Assembly (NCBI RefSeq): GCF_022870885.1
Contig: NZ_CP091509.1
Coordinates: 186,001-250,000 of the forward strand
DNA: 64,000 bases
From: Neisseria dumasiana
Lineage (GTDB): Bacteria > Pseudomonadota > Gammaproteobacteria > Burkholderiales > Neisseriaceae
Direction of reading: 5' to 3'
Shown: positions 37,319 through 45,798 of the stretch, piece after piece
Layout of the letters: each line of letters opens with the position of its first letter
Position numbering within the stretch: the stretch's first letter is position 1
Notes under the pieces: model-generated
What the model was told of the DNA's origin: nothing
Databases searched by the model: none
The model's input: the letters and a program-made list of their open reading frames with translations, nothing else
Program-made: the position numbers and the translations under genes

Positions 37319-37789
37319 TCATTCGCGATGGTAAGGATGGTTGTGCAAAATCGACACGGCGCGGTAAAGCTGTTCGGTAAGCAGCACGCGCACCATGCCG
37401 TGCGGCAAGGTGAGGCTGGATAGGCGCAGCATCAGCCGTGCCTGCTGTTTGAGGCGGTCGGTCATGCCGTCCGCCCCGCCGATCACGAAGCAGACGTGTT
37501 CGCCGTTTTGCTGCCAGTTTTTCAGGTGCTCCGCCAATTCGATCGAAGTGGGCGCTTTGCCGCGCTCGTCCAATACCACCAAAAATGCGCCTTGCGGCAC
37601 CGCTTCGAGAATGCGTTTTTCTTCCGCCGCCATGCCCTGCGCGGCATTCACGCCTGCGCCACGTTTTTCGGGCTTGATTTCTTTGAGGGTGTAGTTCACG
37701 TCGCGCCCGAAACGTTTGGCGTATTCGTTTACGGCTTCGTCCACCCAGCGCGGCATTTTGGTGCCGACGGCTAAAACGGTAATATTCAT
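37319..37789 (-). CDS. rlmH: 23S rRNA pseudouridine-1915 N3-methyltransferase
   Basis: 156-aa SPOUT-fold methyltransferase. The SAM-binding block FVIGGADGMTDRLKQQARL and the C-terminal RVLLTEQLYRAVSILHNHPYHRE are diagnostic. The start MNITVLAVGTKMPRWV at 37789 gives the usual length; the 25-codon extension is derived from the uptake hairpin upstream. Confidence 0.97.
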   Translation of the reverse strand: MNITVLAVGTKMPRWVDEAVNEYAKRFGRDVNYTLKEIKPEKRGAGVNAAQGMAAEEKRILEAVPQGAFLVVLDERGKAPTSIELAEHLKNWQQNGEHVCFVIGGADGMTDRLKQQARLMLRLSSLTLPHGMVRVLLTEQLYRAVSILHNHPYHRE

Positions 37790-37821
37790 GGCTCTTTCTC
37801 TTGCGGAAAATCCGCTGTGAT

Positions 37822-37865
37822 AATGATGAGGCCGTCTGAAACGGTTTTCAGACGGCCTCATCATT
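37822..37865. terminator. 20-bp perfect uptake-sequence hairpin
   Basis: AATGATGAGGCCGTCTGAAA and its exact inverse with a 4-nt loop. The symmetry extends 7 bp beyond the uptake core. It lies between slyX and rlmH and ends the antiporter-slyX transcript. Confidence 0.75.
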
Positions 37866-37869
37866 AAGG

Positions 37870-38085
37870 TTAATAATGCGGCGGTATCTCATCGAGCAGG
37901 CTGTACGGCTCGCCGTTGCCGCTGCTTTTTTCCTGCATCCGCTGATACAGCAAGCGCAACTGCCCTTGCTGTAAATCAAGCGTTTGCTGCATCTTGGCAA
38001 TGGTGTCGTTCAGGCTGGCAATCAGGTCTTCCTGTAAGGCCGTCTGAATTTCCAGCTCGGTAACGCGTGCTTCCAAATCATTCAT
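37870..38085 (-). CDS. slyX: SlyX family protein
   Basis: 71-aa coiled-coil protein (LEARVTELEIQTALQEDLIA ... QQGQLRLLYQRMQEK) ending LLDEIPPHY, typical of SlyX. Function unknown. Its ATG overlaps the stop codon of the upstream antiporter gene by one base (TAATG), so they are translationally coupled. Confidence 0.85.
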   Translation of the reverse strand: MNDLEARVTELEIQTALQEDLIASLNDTIAKMQQTLDLQQGQLRLLYQRMQEKSSGNGEPYSLLDEIPPHY

Positions 38086-39431
38086 TACAACACCATCGCG
38101 GCAATCCAGCCGGAAACCATCAGCGGCAGGTTATAGTGCAGGAAGGTGGGAATCACCGTATCGCGCACATGGTCGTGCTGGCCGTCCACATTCAAACCGG
38201 CGGTGGGGCCTAAAGTGGAATCGGAAGCGGGCGAACCGGCATCGCCCAATGCGCCCGCCGTGCCGATCAAAGCCAAAGTAGCCATCGGCGAGAACCCCAT
38301 GCTGATACACAAAGGCACATAAATGGTGGCGATAATCGGCAAGGTGGAAAAAGAGCTGCCGATGCCCATCGTAACCAGCAAACCCACCAACAGCATCACA
38401 AAAGCCGCCATGCCTTTGTTGCCGGCAAACATTTCGGCTGAAGTCTTAACCAACGGCTCAATCTGGCCGGTGGCTTTCATCACTTCGGCAAAACCTTGTG
38501 CCGCAATCATGATAAAGCCGATCATCGCCATCATTTTCACGCCGTCGTTAAACACCGTATCCGCTTCGCCCCAGCGCACCACGCCCGCCGCCATAAACAC
38601 GGCGAAACCGACCATCGCGCCCAGCAGCAGCGACCCCGCCCACAACTGCACCACAAAAGAAATCACAATTGCCAGCAAAGCCACCATGCTGCGGTAGGTG
38701 GAAATTTTCGGCTGCACGGCTGCCTGATGATTCGCTTCCACATCTACCGATGTATTTTGGTAAGCACGCGGACGGCGGTAGCTGACGAACACCGCAACCA
38801 ACAAGCCCGCAATCATGCCCAATGCGGGAATGGTCATCGCTTGAACCACATTGATATTGTCAACATTCAAACCGGCTTTATTGATGTTGCCGACCAAAAT
38901 CTGTTTCAAGAAAATTTCGCCGAAACCCACCGGCAGCCACATATAAGTGGTAACCAAACCGAAAGTCATCACACAGGCCAGCAAGCGGCGGTCGAGCTGA
39001 ATGCGGTTGAATACCAGCAGCAGCGGCGGAATAATCAGCGGAATAAACGCAATATGAATGGGAATCAGGTTTTGGCTCATCACGCTCATAGCCAGCAAGG
39101 CCAGCAGCAGCCCCCATTTAACTACATTCACGTTGCCCGGCACATTGTCGCGCACGCGGCTGTTGTCTAAGCGGCGGATAACGGCATTGGCCAGCGTTTG
39201 CGGCAAACCCGAATGGGCGATGGCCACGGCAAACGCACCCAGCATGGCGTAGGAAAGCGCAATCTGCGCACCGTTGGCCAAACCGGTTTGAAACACTTCC
39301 ATGGTTTTCGTTAATCCCAACCCGCCGGCCAAACCGCCCGCCAAAGCCCCGAGCAGCAGGCTCAGCACCACATGCACCCGCGCCAGCGACAAGATCAGCA
39401 TCACGGCAACGGCAATTACAACGGCATTCAT
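38085..39431 (-). CDS. Na+/H+ antiporter family membrane protein
   Basis: 448-aa polytopic inner-membrane protein with about 10-12 hydrophobic segments. The recognisable blocks are AIALSYAMLGAFAVAIAHSG-like near the N-terminus and GTAGALGDAGSPASDSTLGP near the C-terminus, which belong to the Na_H_antiporter (YuiF-like) group. Relatives have been described as proton or amino-acid antiporters, so substrate is open. The start MNAVVIAVAVML at 39431 is preferred; the upstream extension is uptake-sequence derived. It is cotranscribed with slyX. Confidence 0.8.
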   Translation of the reverse strand: MNAVVIAVAVMLILSLARVHVVLSLLLGALAGGLAGGLGLTKTMEVFQTGLANGAQIALSYAMLGAFAVAIAHSGLPQTLANAVIRRLDNSRVRDNVPGNVNVVKWGLLLALLAMSVMSQNLIPIHIAFIPLIIPPLLLVFNRIQLDRRLLACVMTFGLVTTYMWLPVGFGEIFLKQILVGNINKAGLNVDNINVVQAMTIPALGMIAGLLVAVFVSYRRPRAYQNTSVDVEANHQAAVQPKISTYRSMVALLAIVISFVVQLWAGSLLLGAMVGFAVFMAAGVVRWGEADTVFNDGVKMMAMIGFIMIAAQGFAEVMKATGQIEPLVKTSAEMFAGNKGMAAFVMLLVGLLVTMGIGSSFSTLPIIATIYVPLCISMGFSPMATLALIGTAGALGDAGSPASDSTLGPTAGLNVDGQHDHVRDTVIPTFLHYNLPLMVSGWIAAMVL

Positions 39432-39920
39432 ATTTTCATTCCCTTTGTATCTTTCAGACGGCCTCATATACCGTCAACCAGCATACTCAACCATTTTCTT
39501 GAGTGTGGAAAACCCATGGTTCGAAAAGAGGCAAACTCCCGGTTTCTTTTTCCTGTCTTCGGTTATATTCGGGGTAAAACCCATTAAACTAAACTTCAAA
39601 CAAAAACCGGCCTGTTTGCTCCCGCTTAAGTTATGCCGCCAGTTGGTGCGCGACACGGCCAAAACCATGAAAACAAAACACATGATTTTACTCGCCATTA
39701 AGCAAGTTTACAAACATAGCCGGCAGCTGTTGTATCTTTAATCTAATCTGTGTAGCGCATAACATAAGACCTTTGTAAAAAACGGACATATTTGTTACCG
39801 CTGTGCTGCTGTGCCTTGAATTGTGCCGCAGGCGGTGCGGCAAAGCTCTTATCATGGCATTTATTGATGAATTTTTGAATAAAGCAGCAACTATTGATAT
39901 CTGCTTGTTAAAAGAAAAAT
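39432..39920. other. Gene-poor stretch between antiporter gene and tRNA-fMet
   Basis: About 490 bp with one uptake sequence near 39453 and no supported gene. Short frames (for example 24 codons at 39667) lack ribosome sites. GACCTTTG at about 39770 is reminiscent of the IS1106 end, but too short to call. Confidence 0.5.
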
Positions 39921-39952
39921 AAAAAAGCACTTTCGAAAGAAAGTGCTTTTTT
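39921..39952 (-). terminator. Terminator of tRNA-fMet
   Basis: AAAAAAGCACTTTC and GAAAGTGCTTTTTT with a 4-nt loop; directly follows the tRNA on the minus strand. Confidence 0.85.
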
Positions 39953-39959
39953 AAGAATT

Positions 39960-40036
<77 letters not shown>

Positions 40037-40134
40037 GCAGATTTGTAATTATATGGATGCTATATATTGTTGTCAACAGTTATCAACACTTTTTTCTGCG
40101 TAAGGCTGAAATATTGTGTTGCCGACCGCATCCG

Positions 40135-41571
40135 CTACATCAAAAATAACGTAGCCAATCCCAAGAAAATCAGAAAACCGCCGGAATCGGTAACCGCAGT
40201 AATCAACACCGAACTGCCCAGCGCGGGGTCGCGTCCTGCTTTTTCCATCGCAACGGGAATCAGCACGCCGACAGTCGCCGCCAGCAGCAGGTTAAGCGTC
40301 ATTGCGGCAATCATCACTAAACCGATGCCGAAATTATCGTACAGCAGCCACGACACCACGCCCATTACCGTACCCCAAATCAAACCGTTTACCAAAGCCA
40401 CACCCACTTCTTTTTTCAACAGCCGCCCGGCTTGCAGGCCGGAAAGCTGCCCCATTGCCATTGCCCGAACGATCATGGTAATGGTTTGGTTGCCGGAGTT
40501 GCCGCCGATACCGGCCACAATCGGCATCAACGCGGCAAGGGCGACAATTTTTTCGATGCTGCCTTCAAAGGCACCGATTACGCGGCTGGCAACGAATGCG
40601 GTACATAAATTGATGGCAAGCCACATCCAGCGGTTTTTTACCGAATCCCAAATCGGTGCAAACAGGTCTTCTTCCTCTTGCAAACCGGCCATGTTCAACA
40701 TATCGGCTTCGGTTTCTTCGCGGATTACGTCCACCATTTCATCGATGGTAATGCGGCCGATCAGCTTTTTGTTGCCGTCCACAACGGGGGCGGTTACCAA
40801 GTCGTAACGCTCAAACGCCTGCGCCGCTTCTTCCACATTGTCTTCCGGGCGGAAGCGCACCACATCGGTGGCCATCACATTTTCCACCAACTCTTCGGGG
40901 TCGGCCACCAGCAGTTTGCGGATGGGCAGCACGCCTTGTAATACGTCGTCGTGGTCAACCACGAAAATTTTATCGGTGTGGTCGGGCAGGCTTTCAAAAC
41001 GGCGCAGATAACGCAACACCACTTCGCAAGCGACATCGGCACGGATGCTTACCAGCTCGAAGTCCATAATCGCGCCGACTTGGTCGTCTTCATACGACAT
41101 TGCCGCCTGAACTTGCGCACGCTCTTCGGCATCACGGGTTTGCAGGGCTTCATACACCACTTGGTGCGGCAGGTCGCCGGCCAGCTCGGCCAACTCGTCT
41201 GCATCCAAATCGTCTACCGCCGCCAGCAGCTCCTCGTTATCCATCGACTCGATCAGCGTTTCGCGAACGGCATCGGATACTTCCAGCAAAACTTCGCCGT
41301 CTTCCTCGGGCGCGGCCAAATGCCATACCAGCGTACGTTCTTTGGGCGGCAACGATTCCAGTACATTGGCCACGTCTGCCGGATGCAGATCATGCAATAC
41401 GTTGATTAATTCGGCCAGTTTGGTGTTGAGTTCAACATCTTCGATAACCCCGCCTTCTTCGATTTGCGAAGAAAAAGGCAGCAAGGCTTCGGAAAGCTCG
41501 TGAATGCGCTCGATATCAAGCGGCAAACGCTCTAATTCGGTTTGAGTCGGTGTTTCTTGCTCGATGCTCAT
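40135..41571 (-). CDS. mgtE: Magnesium transporter MgtE
   Basis: 478-aa Mg2+ channel. An N-terminal MgtE_N domain (LHDLHPADVANVLESLPPKE) is followed by two CBS domains (about residues 155-275) that sense cytoplasmic Mg2+. Five transmembrane helices form the pore, with the selectivity block MPIVAGIGGNSGNQT. The long acidic N-terminus is typical. It has a ~135-nt leader. Confidence 0.96.
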   Translation of the reverse strand: MSIEQETPTQTELERLPLDIERIHELSEALLPFSSQIEEGGVIEDVELNTKLAELINVLHDLHPADVANVLESLPPKERTLVWHLAAPEEDGEVLLEVSDAVRETLIESMDNEELLAAVDDLDADELAELAGDLPHQVVYEALQTRDAEERAQVQAAMSYEDDQVGAIMDFELVSIRADVACEVVLRYLRRFESLPDHTDKIFVVDHDDVLQGVLPIRKLLVADPEELVENVMATDVVRFRPEDNVEEAAQAFERYDLVTAPVVDGNKKLIGRITIDEMVDVIREETEADMLNMAGLQEEEDLFAPIWDSVKNRWMWLAINLCTAFVASRVIGAFEGSIEKIVALAALMPIVAGIGGNSGNQTITMIVRAMAMGQLSGLQAGRLLKKEVGVALVNGLIWGTVMGVVSWLLYDNFGIGLVMIAAMTLNLLLAATVGVLIPVAMEKAGRDPALGSSVLITAVTDSGGFLIFLGLATLFLM

Positions 41572-41742
41572 AAATACTCCGCCCGCCTGTATTGCGGGAG
41601 CAGCATTCAGGCAGGGTGATTAAATGATAGGGTTGTGCGACGTTAATAATGAACTGGGAAGGTCCATAGCATGCGCCTGCTTTGTGCAGGTCTTGAGTTG
41701 GAAACGGCGCATATTCTACACCGATTCAGCGAGCTTTACCAA
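41572..41742 (-). promoter_or_regulatory. mgtE promoter and structured leader
   Basis: On the minus strand TTGGTA (41737-41742), 18-bp spacer, TAGAAT (41713-41718). The leader holds CCTGC/GCAGG, and next to the start codon CCCGC pairs with GCGGG directly before the GGAG ribosome site. Mg2+ or translational control is possible; no known Mg riboswitch consensus is recognised. Confidence 0.35.
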
Positions 41743-41754
41743 TGCTTACAAAAA

Positions 41755-41830
41755 CAGGCCGGGGCCTTTGCAAAACCGCCATTTGCGGCGCATTTCTGCG
41801 TTGTACACCGTTTGCTCGATTAGCCTGAAC
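41755..41830 (+). repeat. Dispersed repeat copy (pair with 52985-53057)
   Basis: It starts with GGGCCTTTGCAAAACC, close to the IS1106-like end, and continues with TGCGGCGCATTTCTGCGTTG, shared almost exactly with the second copy, then TTAGCCT. Probably a small IS-derived remnant. Confidence 0.45.
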
Positions 41831-41860
41831 CGCATCGGCATTCGGAGATTTGGTAAGGAC

Positions 41861-41940
41861 TCAGGCCGTCTGAAAGCAGGCTTGGCATGTTTTGCTAAAA
41901 CTTGCTTATCTGTTTCAGATATAAGCTTTCAGACGGCCTC
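41861..41940. terminator. Widely spaced inverted uptake-sequence pair
   Basis: GCCGTCTGAAAGC and GCTTTCAGACGGC are separated by about 50 nt in the gap between mgtE and the HAD gene. The wide spacing makes terminator function doubtful. Confidence 0.4.
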
Positions 41941-42034
41941 ACATCAAAAACACCTCATTAAACGGATCAGCGATTAGGCAGCCCCGGCAATCACAATGTA
42001 TAATCAACTAACTGAATATATTAGATAAAGCACT

Positions 42035-42694
42035 ATGAAACCCAAACTGATTATCTTCGACTGGGACGGCACTTTGGCCGACACTACCGGCCCGATCATC
42101 AACACTTTCCAACAAACCTTTTTAGACTGCGGTCTTCCCGCTCCCGAAGCCGATACGATACGGGCTTTAATCGGCTATAACCTCGTTACCATCATTCACA
42201 GACTTGTTCCCGATGCCGCCCTGCATCTGAAAGAACAGCTCGCCGAAACCTATGCGCACCATTATCTGAATCCCAATAATCACAACATGCGCCTCTTCGA
42301 TTCCGCACTGCCGTGCCTGAACAACTTAAAAGAGCAGGGTTATTGGCTGGCCGTGGCTACCGGCAAGGGGCGCAGCGGGCTGGATAAAGCCATCGCCCAA
42401 ACCGACACCGCTGATTTTTGGTTGGCTACGGCCTGCGCTGGAGAACAACCCTCAAAACCTGCGCCCGATATGGTTTTCACGCTGTGCGACGAATTGGGGT
42501 TAAACCCTGCCGACGCTCTTGTTGTCGGCGATACGACTTATGATTTGGAGATGGCTGCGAATGCGGGTGCGCGGGCAGTAGCGGTTGCCACCGGTGCACA
42601 TCCGCAAGAGCAGTTGGCAGCATTTCCCTGTTTGACCGTTTTAAAAGATTTATCCGAACTTCCCGGTTTCATACGCAACATGTCAAACACATAA
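42035..42694 (+). CDS. HAD-superfamily phosphatase (Gph-like)
   Basis: 219-aa haloacid-dehalogenase hydrolase. Motif I is DWDGT (D9, D11), motif II is VATGKGRSG, motif III K lies in SKPAPDM, and motif IV is VVGDTTYDLEMA. This is the phosphoglycolate phosphatase / pyrophosphatase (PpaX) type; the substrate is uncertain. Monocistronic. Confidence 0.85.
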   Translation: MKPKLIIFDWDGTLADTTGPIINTFQQTFLDCGLPAPEADTIRALIGYNLVTIIHRLVPDAALHLKEQLAETYAHHYLNPNNHNMRLFDSALPCLNNLKEQGYWLAVATGKGRSGLDKAIAQTDTADFWLATACAGEQPSKPAPDMVFTLCDELGLNPADALVVGDTTYDLEMAANAGARAVAVATGAHPQEQLAAFPCLTVLKDLSELPGFIRNMSNT

Positions 42695-42896
42695 CACACT
42701 CTTCTGCCTAATGTTTTTGGTTTTCAGCTGTTCATTGGCCATGCAAGCACTTAACATTTAATTCTATTAAATCAAAGTTACATGGTTTTAAACGCCAACA
42801 TAATCTTTTTTTCAATCAAAACCGAGCTTTATTTCTATTTTTTCTTATACGAAGCTTGCACTTTCAACCAATATCAATTACATTCTGTTACACCAA

Positions 42897-42910
42897 GTGA
42901 TGTTAATCAC
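42897..42910 (+). promoter_or_regulatory. FNR/CRP-type palindrome
   Basis: GTGAT-GTTA-ATCAC is a perfect palindrome with the FNR spacing (TTGAT-N4-ATCAA). Its centre is 41.5 bp upstream of the start point predicted from a -10-like TAAATA near 42934-42939, the classic position for an FNR-activated promoter. Confidence 0.5.
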
Positions 42911-42944
42911 AAGCCAAGTAAGCAAAGGCAAAATAAATAGAGAG

Positions 42945-43006
42945 AGAATTAAGTAGTTGTCAACATTAGCAAAACAGGCTGCCGATAAAGGCAGCCTGTT
43001 TTATGT
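42945..43006 (+). ncRNA. Candidate FNR-activated small RNA
   Basis: About 60 nt from the predicted start to a strong terminator (AAAACAGGCTGCC / GGCAGCCTGTTTT, 42971-43003). There is no credible reading frame. Meningococcus and gonococcus have FNR-induced small RNAs (AniS/FnrS). The layout here is similar, but homology cannot be verified by eye. The terminator could instead serve the minus-strand ypjD gene, whose stop is 230 bp away. Confidence 0.4.
42971..43003. terminator. Strong symmetrical terminator
   Basis: 13-bp perfect stem AAAACAGGCTGCC with a 6-7-nt loop and T-tract. Works in both directions. Confidence 0.8.
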
Positions 43007-43143
43007 CTAGCTCGGGCGGTTAGATATTTTCACCTAACTCAAATTCGTGATAATTTCTATAATAATATTCAAAACAGCAAATTCAATCTTAAATTAACTG
43101 CTGCTTACTACACTTTACTACACAAATGCCCGTTTTCCGATTT

Positions 43144-43214
43144 CATAGCCAATCAACTTAGTTAAGACAGAAAGCCGGAGCAACCCCGTAGTAAAAATAA
43201 GTTGATTGTCTATA
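43144..43214. repeat. Short Correia-like inverted-repeat element
   Basis: CATAGCCAATCAACTTA at the left is mirrored by TAAGTTGATTGTCTATA at the right. The interior, read in reverse (ACTACGGGGTTGCTCCGGCT), resembles the left interior of the 106-bp copy at 45676. Confidence 0.65.
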
Positions 43215-43232
43215 TTGCATAAGGGCGCAGGC

Positions 43233-44039
43233 TTAGCGGTTCAGTATGATTTGAAGCACAAATTTGCTTCCTACATAAGCCAGCATCAGGCTTAAGAAGC
43301 CGATGATGGTCCATACCGCCGCCTTCTTGCCCCGCCATGCAGTCATGCTGTGTTTCAACAGCAAGCCGCCGTAAATCAGCCAAGATACTATTCCGAATAT
43401 GGTTTTATGGCTGAAATGAACCGGCTGCCCGAACACATCTTCAGTAAAGAACGTGCCGCTGACAACCGAATAAGTGAGCAGCAGAAAACCCGCCCACATT
43501 CCTTGAAACATCAGCTTTTCCAAACTGAGCAACGGCGGCAGAAACGATACCAGAGGCGAAAATCTTTTTTTATGCAGATCGTGGTTGAGCAGCAAAATCA
43601 ACACTGCCAGCAAGGTTACGATACCGAACAGGCCGTAAGCCAACAATGATGTGCCGATATGAAGCATAAACGGCCAATCACTGATTTGATAAGCCGACAT
43701 ATTGCCCGGAAACAATACGCCTAACAGCAACGACAATACCACGCACGGATACAGTAACAGTTGCAGGCCGCGCAAACAGTAAAAAAAGCTGCCCGTCCAA
43801 TACATCGTCAACATCAGCCACACAATCAGACTGACCGCATAACCAAACCCCATTACCACTATGCGGTCTTGCGCCACGGGCAAAAACAACACGATACCGT
43901 GTACCAACAACGCGGGGGCGAGTATGGCTAATTCGGTTTTAATCGGATAGGGCTTATCGTTGCGGGTTTTGTGGTGGAACCATACAAAGCCCGCCAACGC
44001 CGCATATACCAGTATTAAACAGACCAACACAATCGGCAT
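43233..44039 (-). CDS. ypjD: CcsA/CcmC-superfamily inner-membrane protein YpjD
   Basis: 268-aa polytopic protein with about eight hydrophobic helices. It belongs to the cytochrome c assembly (heme-handling) superfamily, with conserved histidines in ISDWPFMLHIGTSLLAYGLF and SHKTIFGIVSW. The gene is divergent from ffh, as in many proteobacteria (ypjD-ffh). A direct role in cytochrome c maturation is not established for this subfamily. Confidence 0.85.
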   Translation of the reverse strand: MPIVLVCLILVYAALAGFVWFHHKTRNDKPYPIKTELAILAPALLVHGIVLFLPVAQDRIVVMGFGYAVSLIVWLMLTMYWTGSFFYCLRGLQLLLYPCVVLSLLLGVLFPGNMSAYQISDWPFMLHIGTSLLAYGLFGIVTLLAVLILLLNHDLHKKRFSPLVSFLPPLLSLEKLMFQGMWAGFLLLTYSVVSGTFFTEDVFGQPVHFSHKTIFGIVSWLIYGGLLLKHSMTAWRGKKAAVWTIIGFLSLMLAYVGSKFVLQIILNR

Positions 44040-44161
44040 GACAAACTTTCTCTTGCGTGCATATTCAGCGGCGCACGCCTAGTGTAAAATAAAATAATTT
44101 TATCAAATAACGCCCGATTCGGGCAGCTATTCTCATTATCAATGAATGTTCAAGGACAAGT

Positions 44162-45532
44162 ATGTTAGACAACCTAACCAGCCGCTTTAGTAACGTGTTG
44201 AAAAACATCCGCGGCCAGGCCAAACTGACTGAAGACAATATCAAAGAAGCCTTGCGCGAAGTGCGTTTGGCTTTGTTGGAAGCCGATGTGGCGCTGCCTG
44301 TGGTTAAAGAATTCATCAACAGCGTGAAAGAAAAAGCACTCGGGCAGGAAATTACCGGCAGCCTGACGCCCGACCAAGCCTTTATCGGTGTCGTTAACGA
44401 AGCTCTGATCGAACTGATGGGCAAAGAAAACAGCACCTTAAATCTTGCCGCTGCGCCCCCCGCAGTAGTGCTGATGGCCGGTTTGCAGGGTGCGGGTAAA
44501 ACCACCACCGTGGGCAAGTTGGCGCGCCTGCTTAAAAACGACCATAAAAAGAAAATCTTGGTGGTTTCTGCCGACGTTTACCGCCCTGCGGCAATCGAAC
44601 AGCTGAAATTACTGGCCGAGCAAGTAGGCGTGGATTTCTTCCCCTCCGATGCCGGACAACAGCCCGTAGATATTGCCAAAGCCGCTGTCAGCCATGCCAA
44701 ACGCCATTTCTACGATGTGCTGATGGTCGATACTGCCGGCCGCTTGGCGATTGACGAAGAGATGATGAACGAGATTAAAGCGCTTCATGCTGCGGTTAAT
44801 CCCGTTGAAACCCTCTTCGTGATTGATGCCATGCTCGGTCAAGATGCCGTGAATACCGCACAAGCCTTCAACGAAGCCTTGCCGCTCACCGGTGTGATTC
44901 TGACCAAAATGGACGGCGATTCGCGCGGCGGTGCGGCTTTATCGGTGCGTCAAGTTACCGGCAAACCGATTAAATTTATCGGTGTCGGCGAAAAAATCAA
45001 CGGTCTCGAGCCTTTCTATCCCGACCGTATCGCCAGCCGCATCTTGGGCATGGGCGACGTATTGAGCCTGATTGAAGACGTTCAAAAAGGTATCGACGAA
45101 GAAGCCGCCGCAAAAATGGCGAAAAAGCTCCACAAAGGCAAGGGCTTCGACCTCAACGACTTTAAAGAGCAAATCCAACAAATGCGCAACATGGGCGGTT
45201 TGGAAAGCCTGATGTCTAAAATGCCGGGCGAACTCGGCCAGCTTTCCAAACAAATTCCCGAAGGCACGGCGGAAAAAGCGATGGGGCATGTGGAAGCCAT
45301 CATTAATTCGATGACGCCGAAAGAACGTGCCAATCCTGCGTTGATTAAAGCCAGCCGCAAACGCCGTATTGCCGAAGGTTCCGGCACATCTGTTCAGGAA
45401 GTGAACAAAATGCTCAAGCAGTTTGAGCAATCGCAACAGATGATGAAGATGTTCAGCGGCAAAGGTATGGCCAAGCTGATGCGTATGGCTAAAGGTATGA
45501 AGGGGATGAAAGGTATGTTCCCGGGCATGTAA
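44162..45532 (+). CDS. ffh: Signal recognition particle protein Ffh
   Basis: 456-aa SRP GTPase that targets inner-membrane proteins to FtsY/SecYEG. N domain, then G domain with GLQGAGKTTTVGKLARLL, DTAGRLAIDEEMM and TKMDGDSRGGA. The Met-rich M domain, which binds 4.5S RNA and signal sequences, includes MNEIKALHAAV-type linker and ends MRMAKGMKGMKGMFPGM. Normal length. Confidence 0.98.
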   Translation: MLDNLTSRFSNVLKNIRGQAKLTEDNIKEALREVRLALLEADVALPVVKEFINSVKEKALGQEITGSLTPDQAFIGVVNEALIELMGKENSTLNLAAAPPAVVLMAGLQGAGKTTTVGKLARLLKNDHKKKILVVSADVYRPAAIEQLKLLAEQVGVDFFPSDAGQQPVDIAKAAVSHAKRHFYDVLMVDTAGRLAIDEEMMNEIKALHAAVNPVETLFVIDAMLGQDAVNTAQAFNEALPLTGVILTKMDGDSRGGAALSVRQVTGKPIKFIGVGEKINGLEPFYPDRIASRILGMGDVLSLIEDVQKGIDEEAAAKMAKKLHKGKGFDLNDFKEQIQQMRNMGGLESLMSKMPGELGQLSKQIPEGTAEKAMGHVEAIINSMTPKERANPALIKASRKRRIAEGSGTSVQEVNKMLKQFEQSQQMMKMFSGKGMAKLMRMAKGMKGMKGMFPGM

Positions 45533-45549
45533 GTGTTTCCGTTATGATG

Positions 45550-45649
45550 GGGCAGGCCGTCTGAAAAAATGGGACTGCACTTCTTAAGTCGGGTTGGATT
45601 AGATGTCCGACTTAAGAAGTGCAGTCCCATTTTTTCAGACGGCCTGCCC
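45550..45649. repeat. 43-bp perfect inverted repeat with IS3-like ends and inverted uptake sequences
   Basis: Arms 45550-45592 and 45607-45649 are exact inverses with a 14-nt loop. From outside inward each arm has GGGCAG, the uptake sequence GCCGTCTGAA, then GGGACTGCACTTCTTAAGTC. The inner 25 bp, extended to CGGACA on the right arm, match about 18 of 25 positions of the IS3-family end at 4972. It lies 18 bp after the ffh stop, so it likely ends ffh. It may be a MITE-like relic. Confidence 0.8.
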
Positions 45650-45675
45650 AGATGAAAGCCCGGTATGTAAGCCTT

Positions 45676-45781
45676 TATAGTCAATCAACTTAGTTTTACT
45701 ACGGCGTTGCTGCGCCTTGCCGTACTAACTGTACTGTTTGCGGCTTGCCGCCTTCTATTAAAGTTAAGTTGATTGACTATA
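45676..45781. repeat. 106-bp Correia-like element with variant terminal repeats
   Basis: Perfect 17-bp ends TATAGTCAATCAACTTA / TAAGTTGATTGACTATA. The interior contains GTACTGTTTGCGGCTTGCCG, close to the interior of the neisserial Correia repeat, whose canonical ends are TATAGTGGATTAAC. Size and TA ends also fit. It separates convergent ffh and the LytTR gene. Confidence 0.8.
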
Positions 45782-45798
45782 TCAATACACGGAAAAGT

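Noticed and set aside
39667..39741. 24-codon frame MKTKHMILLAIKQ...
   Set aside because: Too short, no ribosome site, no neighbour context.
41624..41977. 117-codon plus-strand frame between mgtE and the HAD gene
   Set aside because: Runs through the mgtE promoter, a repeat and an uptake pair; no homology or ribosome site.
42900..42956. 18-codon frame MLITSQVSKGK...
   Set aside because: Its start codon lies inside the FNR-type palindrome, upstream of the predicted transcript start, without a ribosome site.
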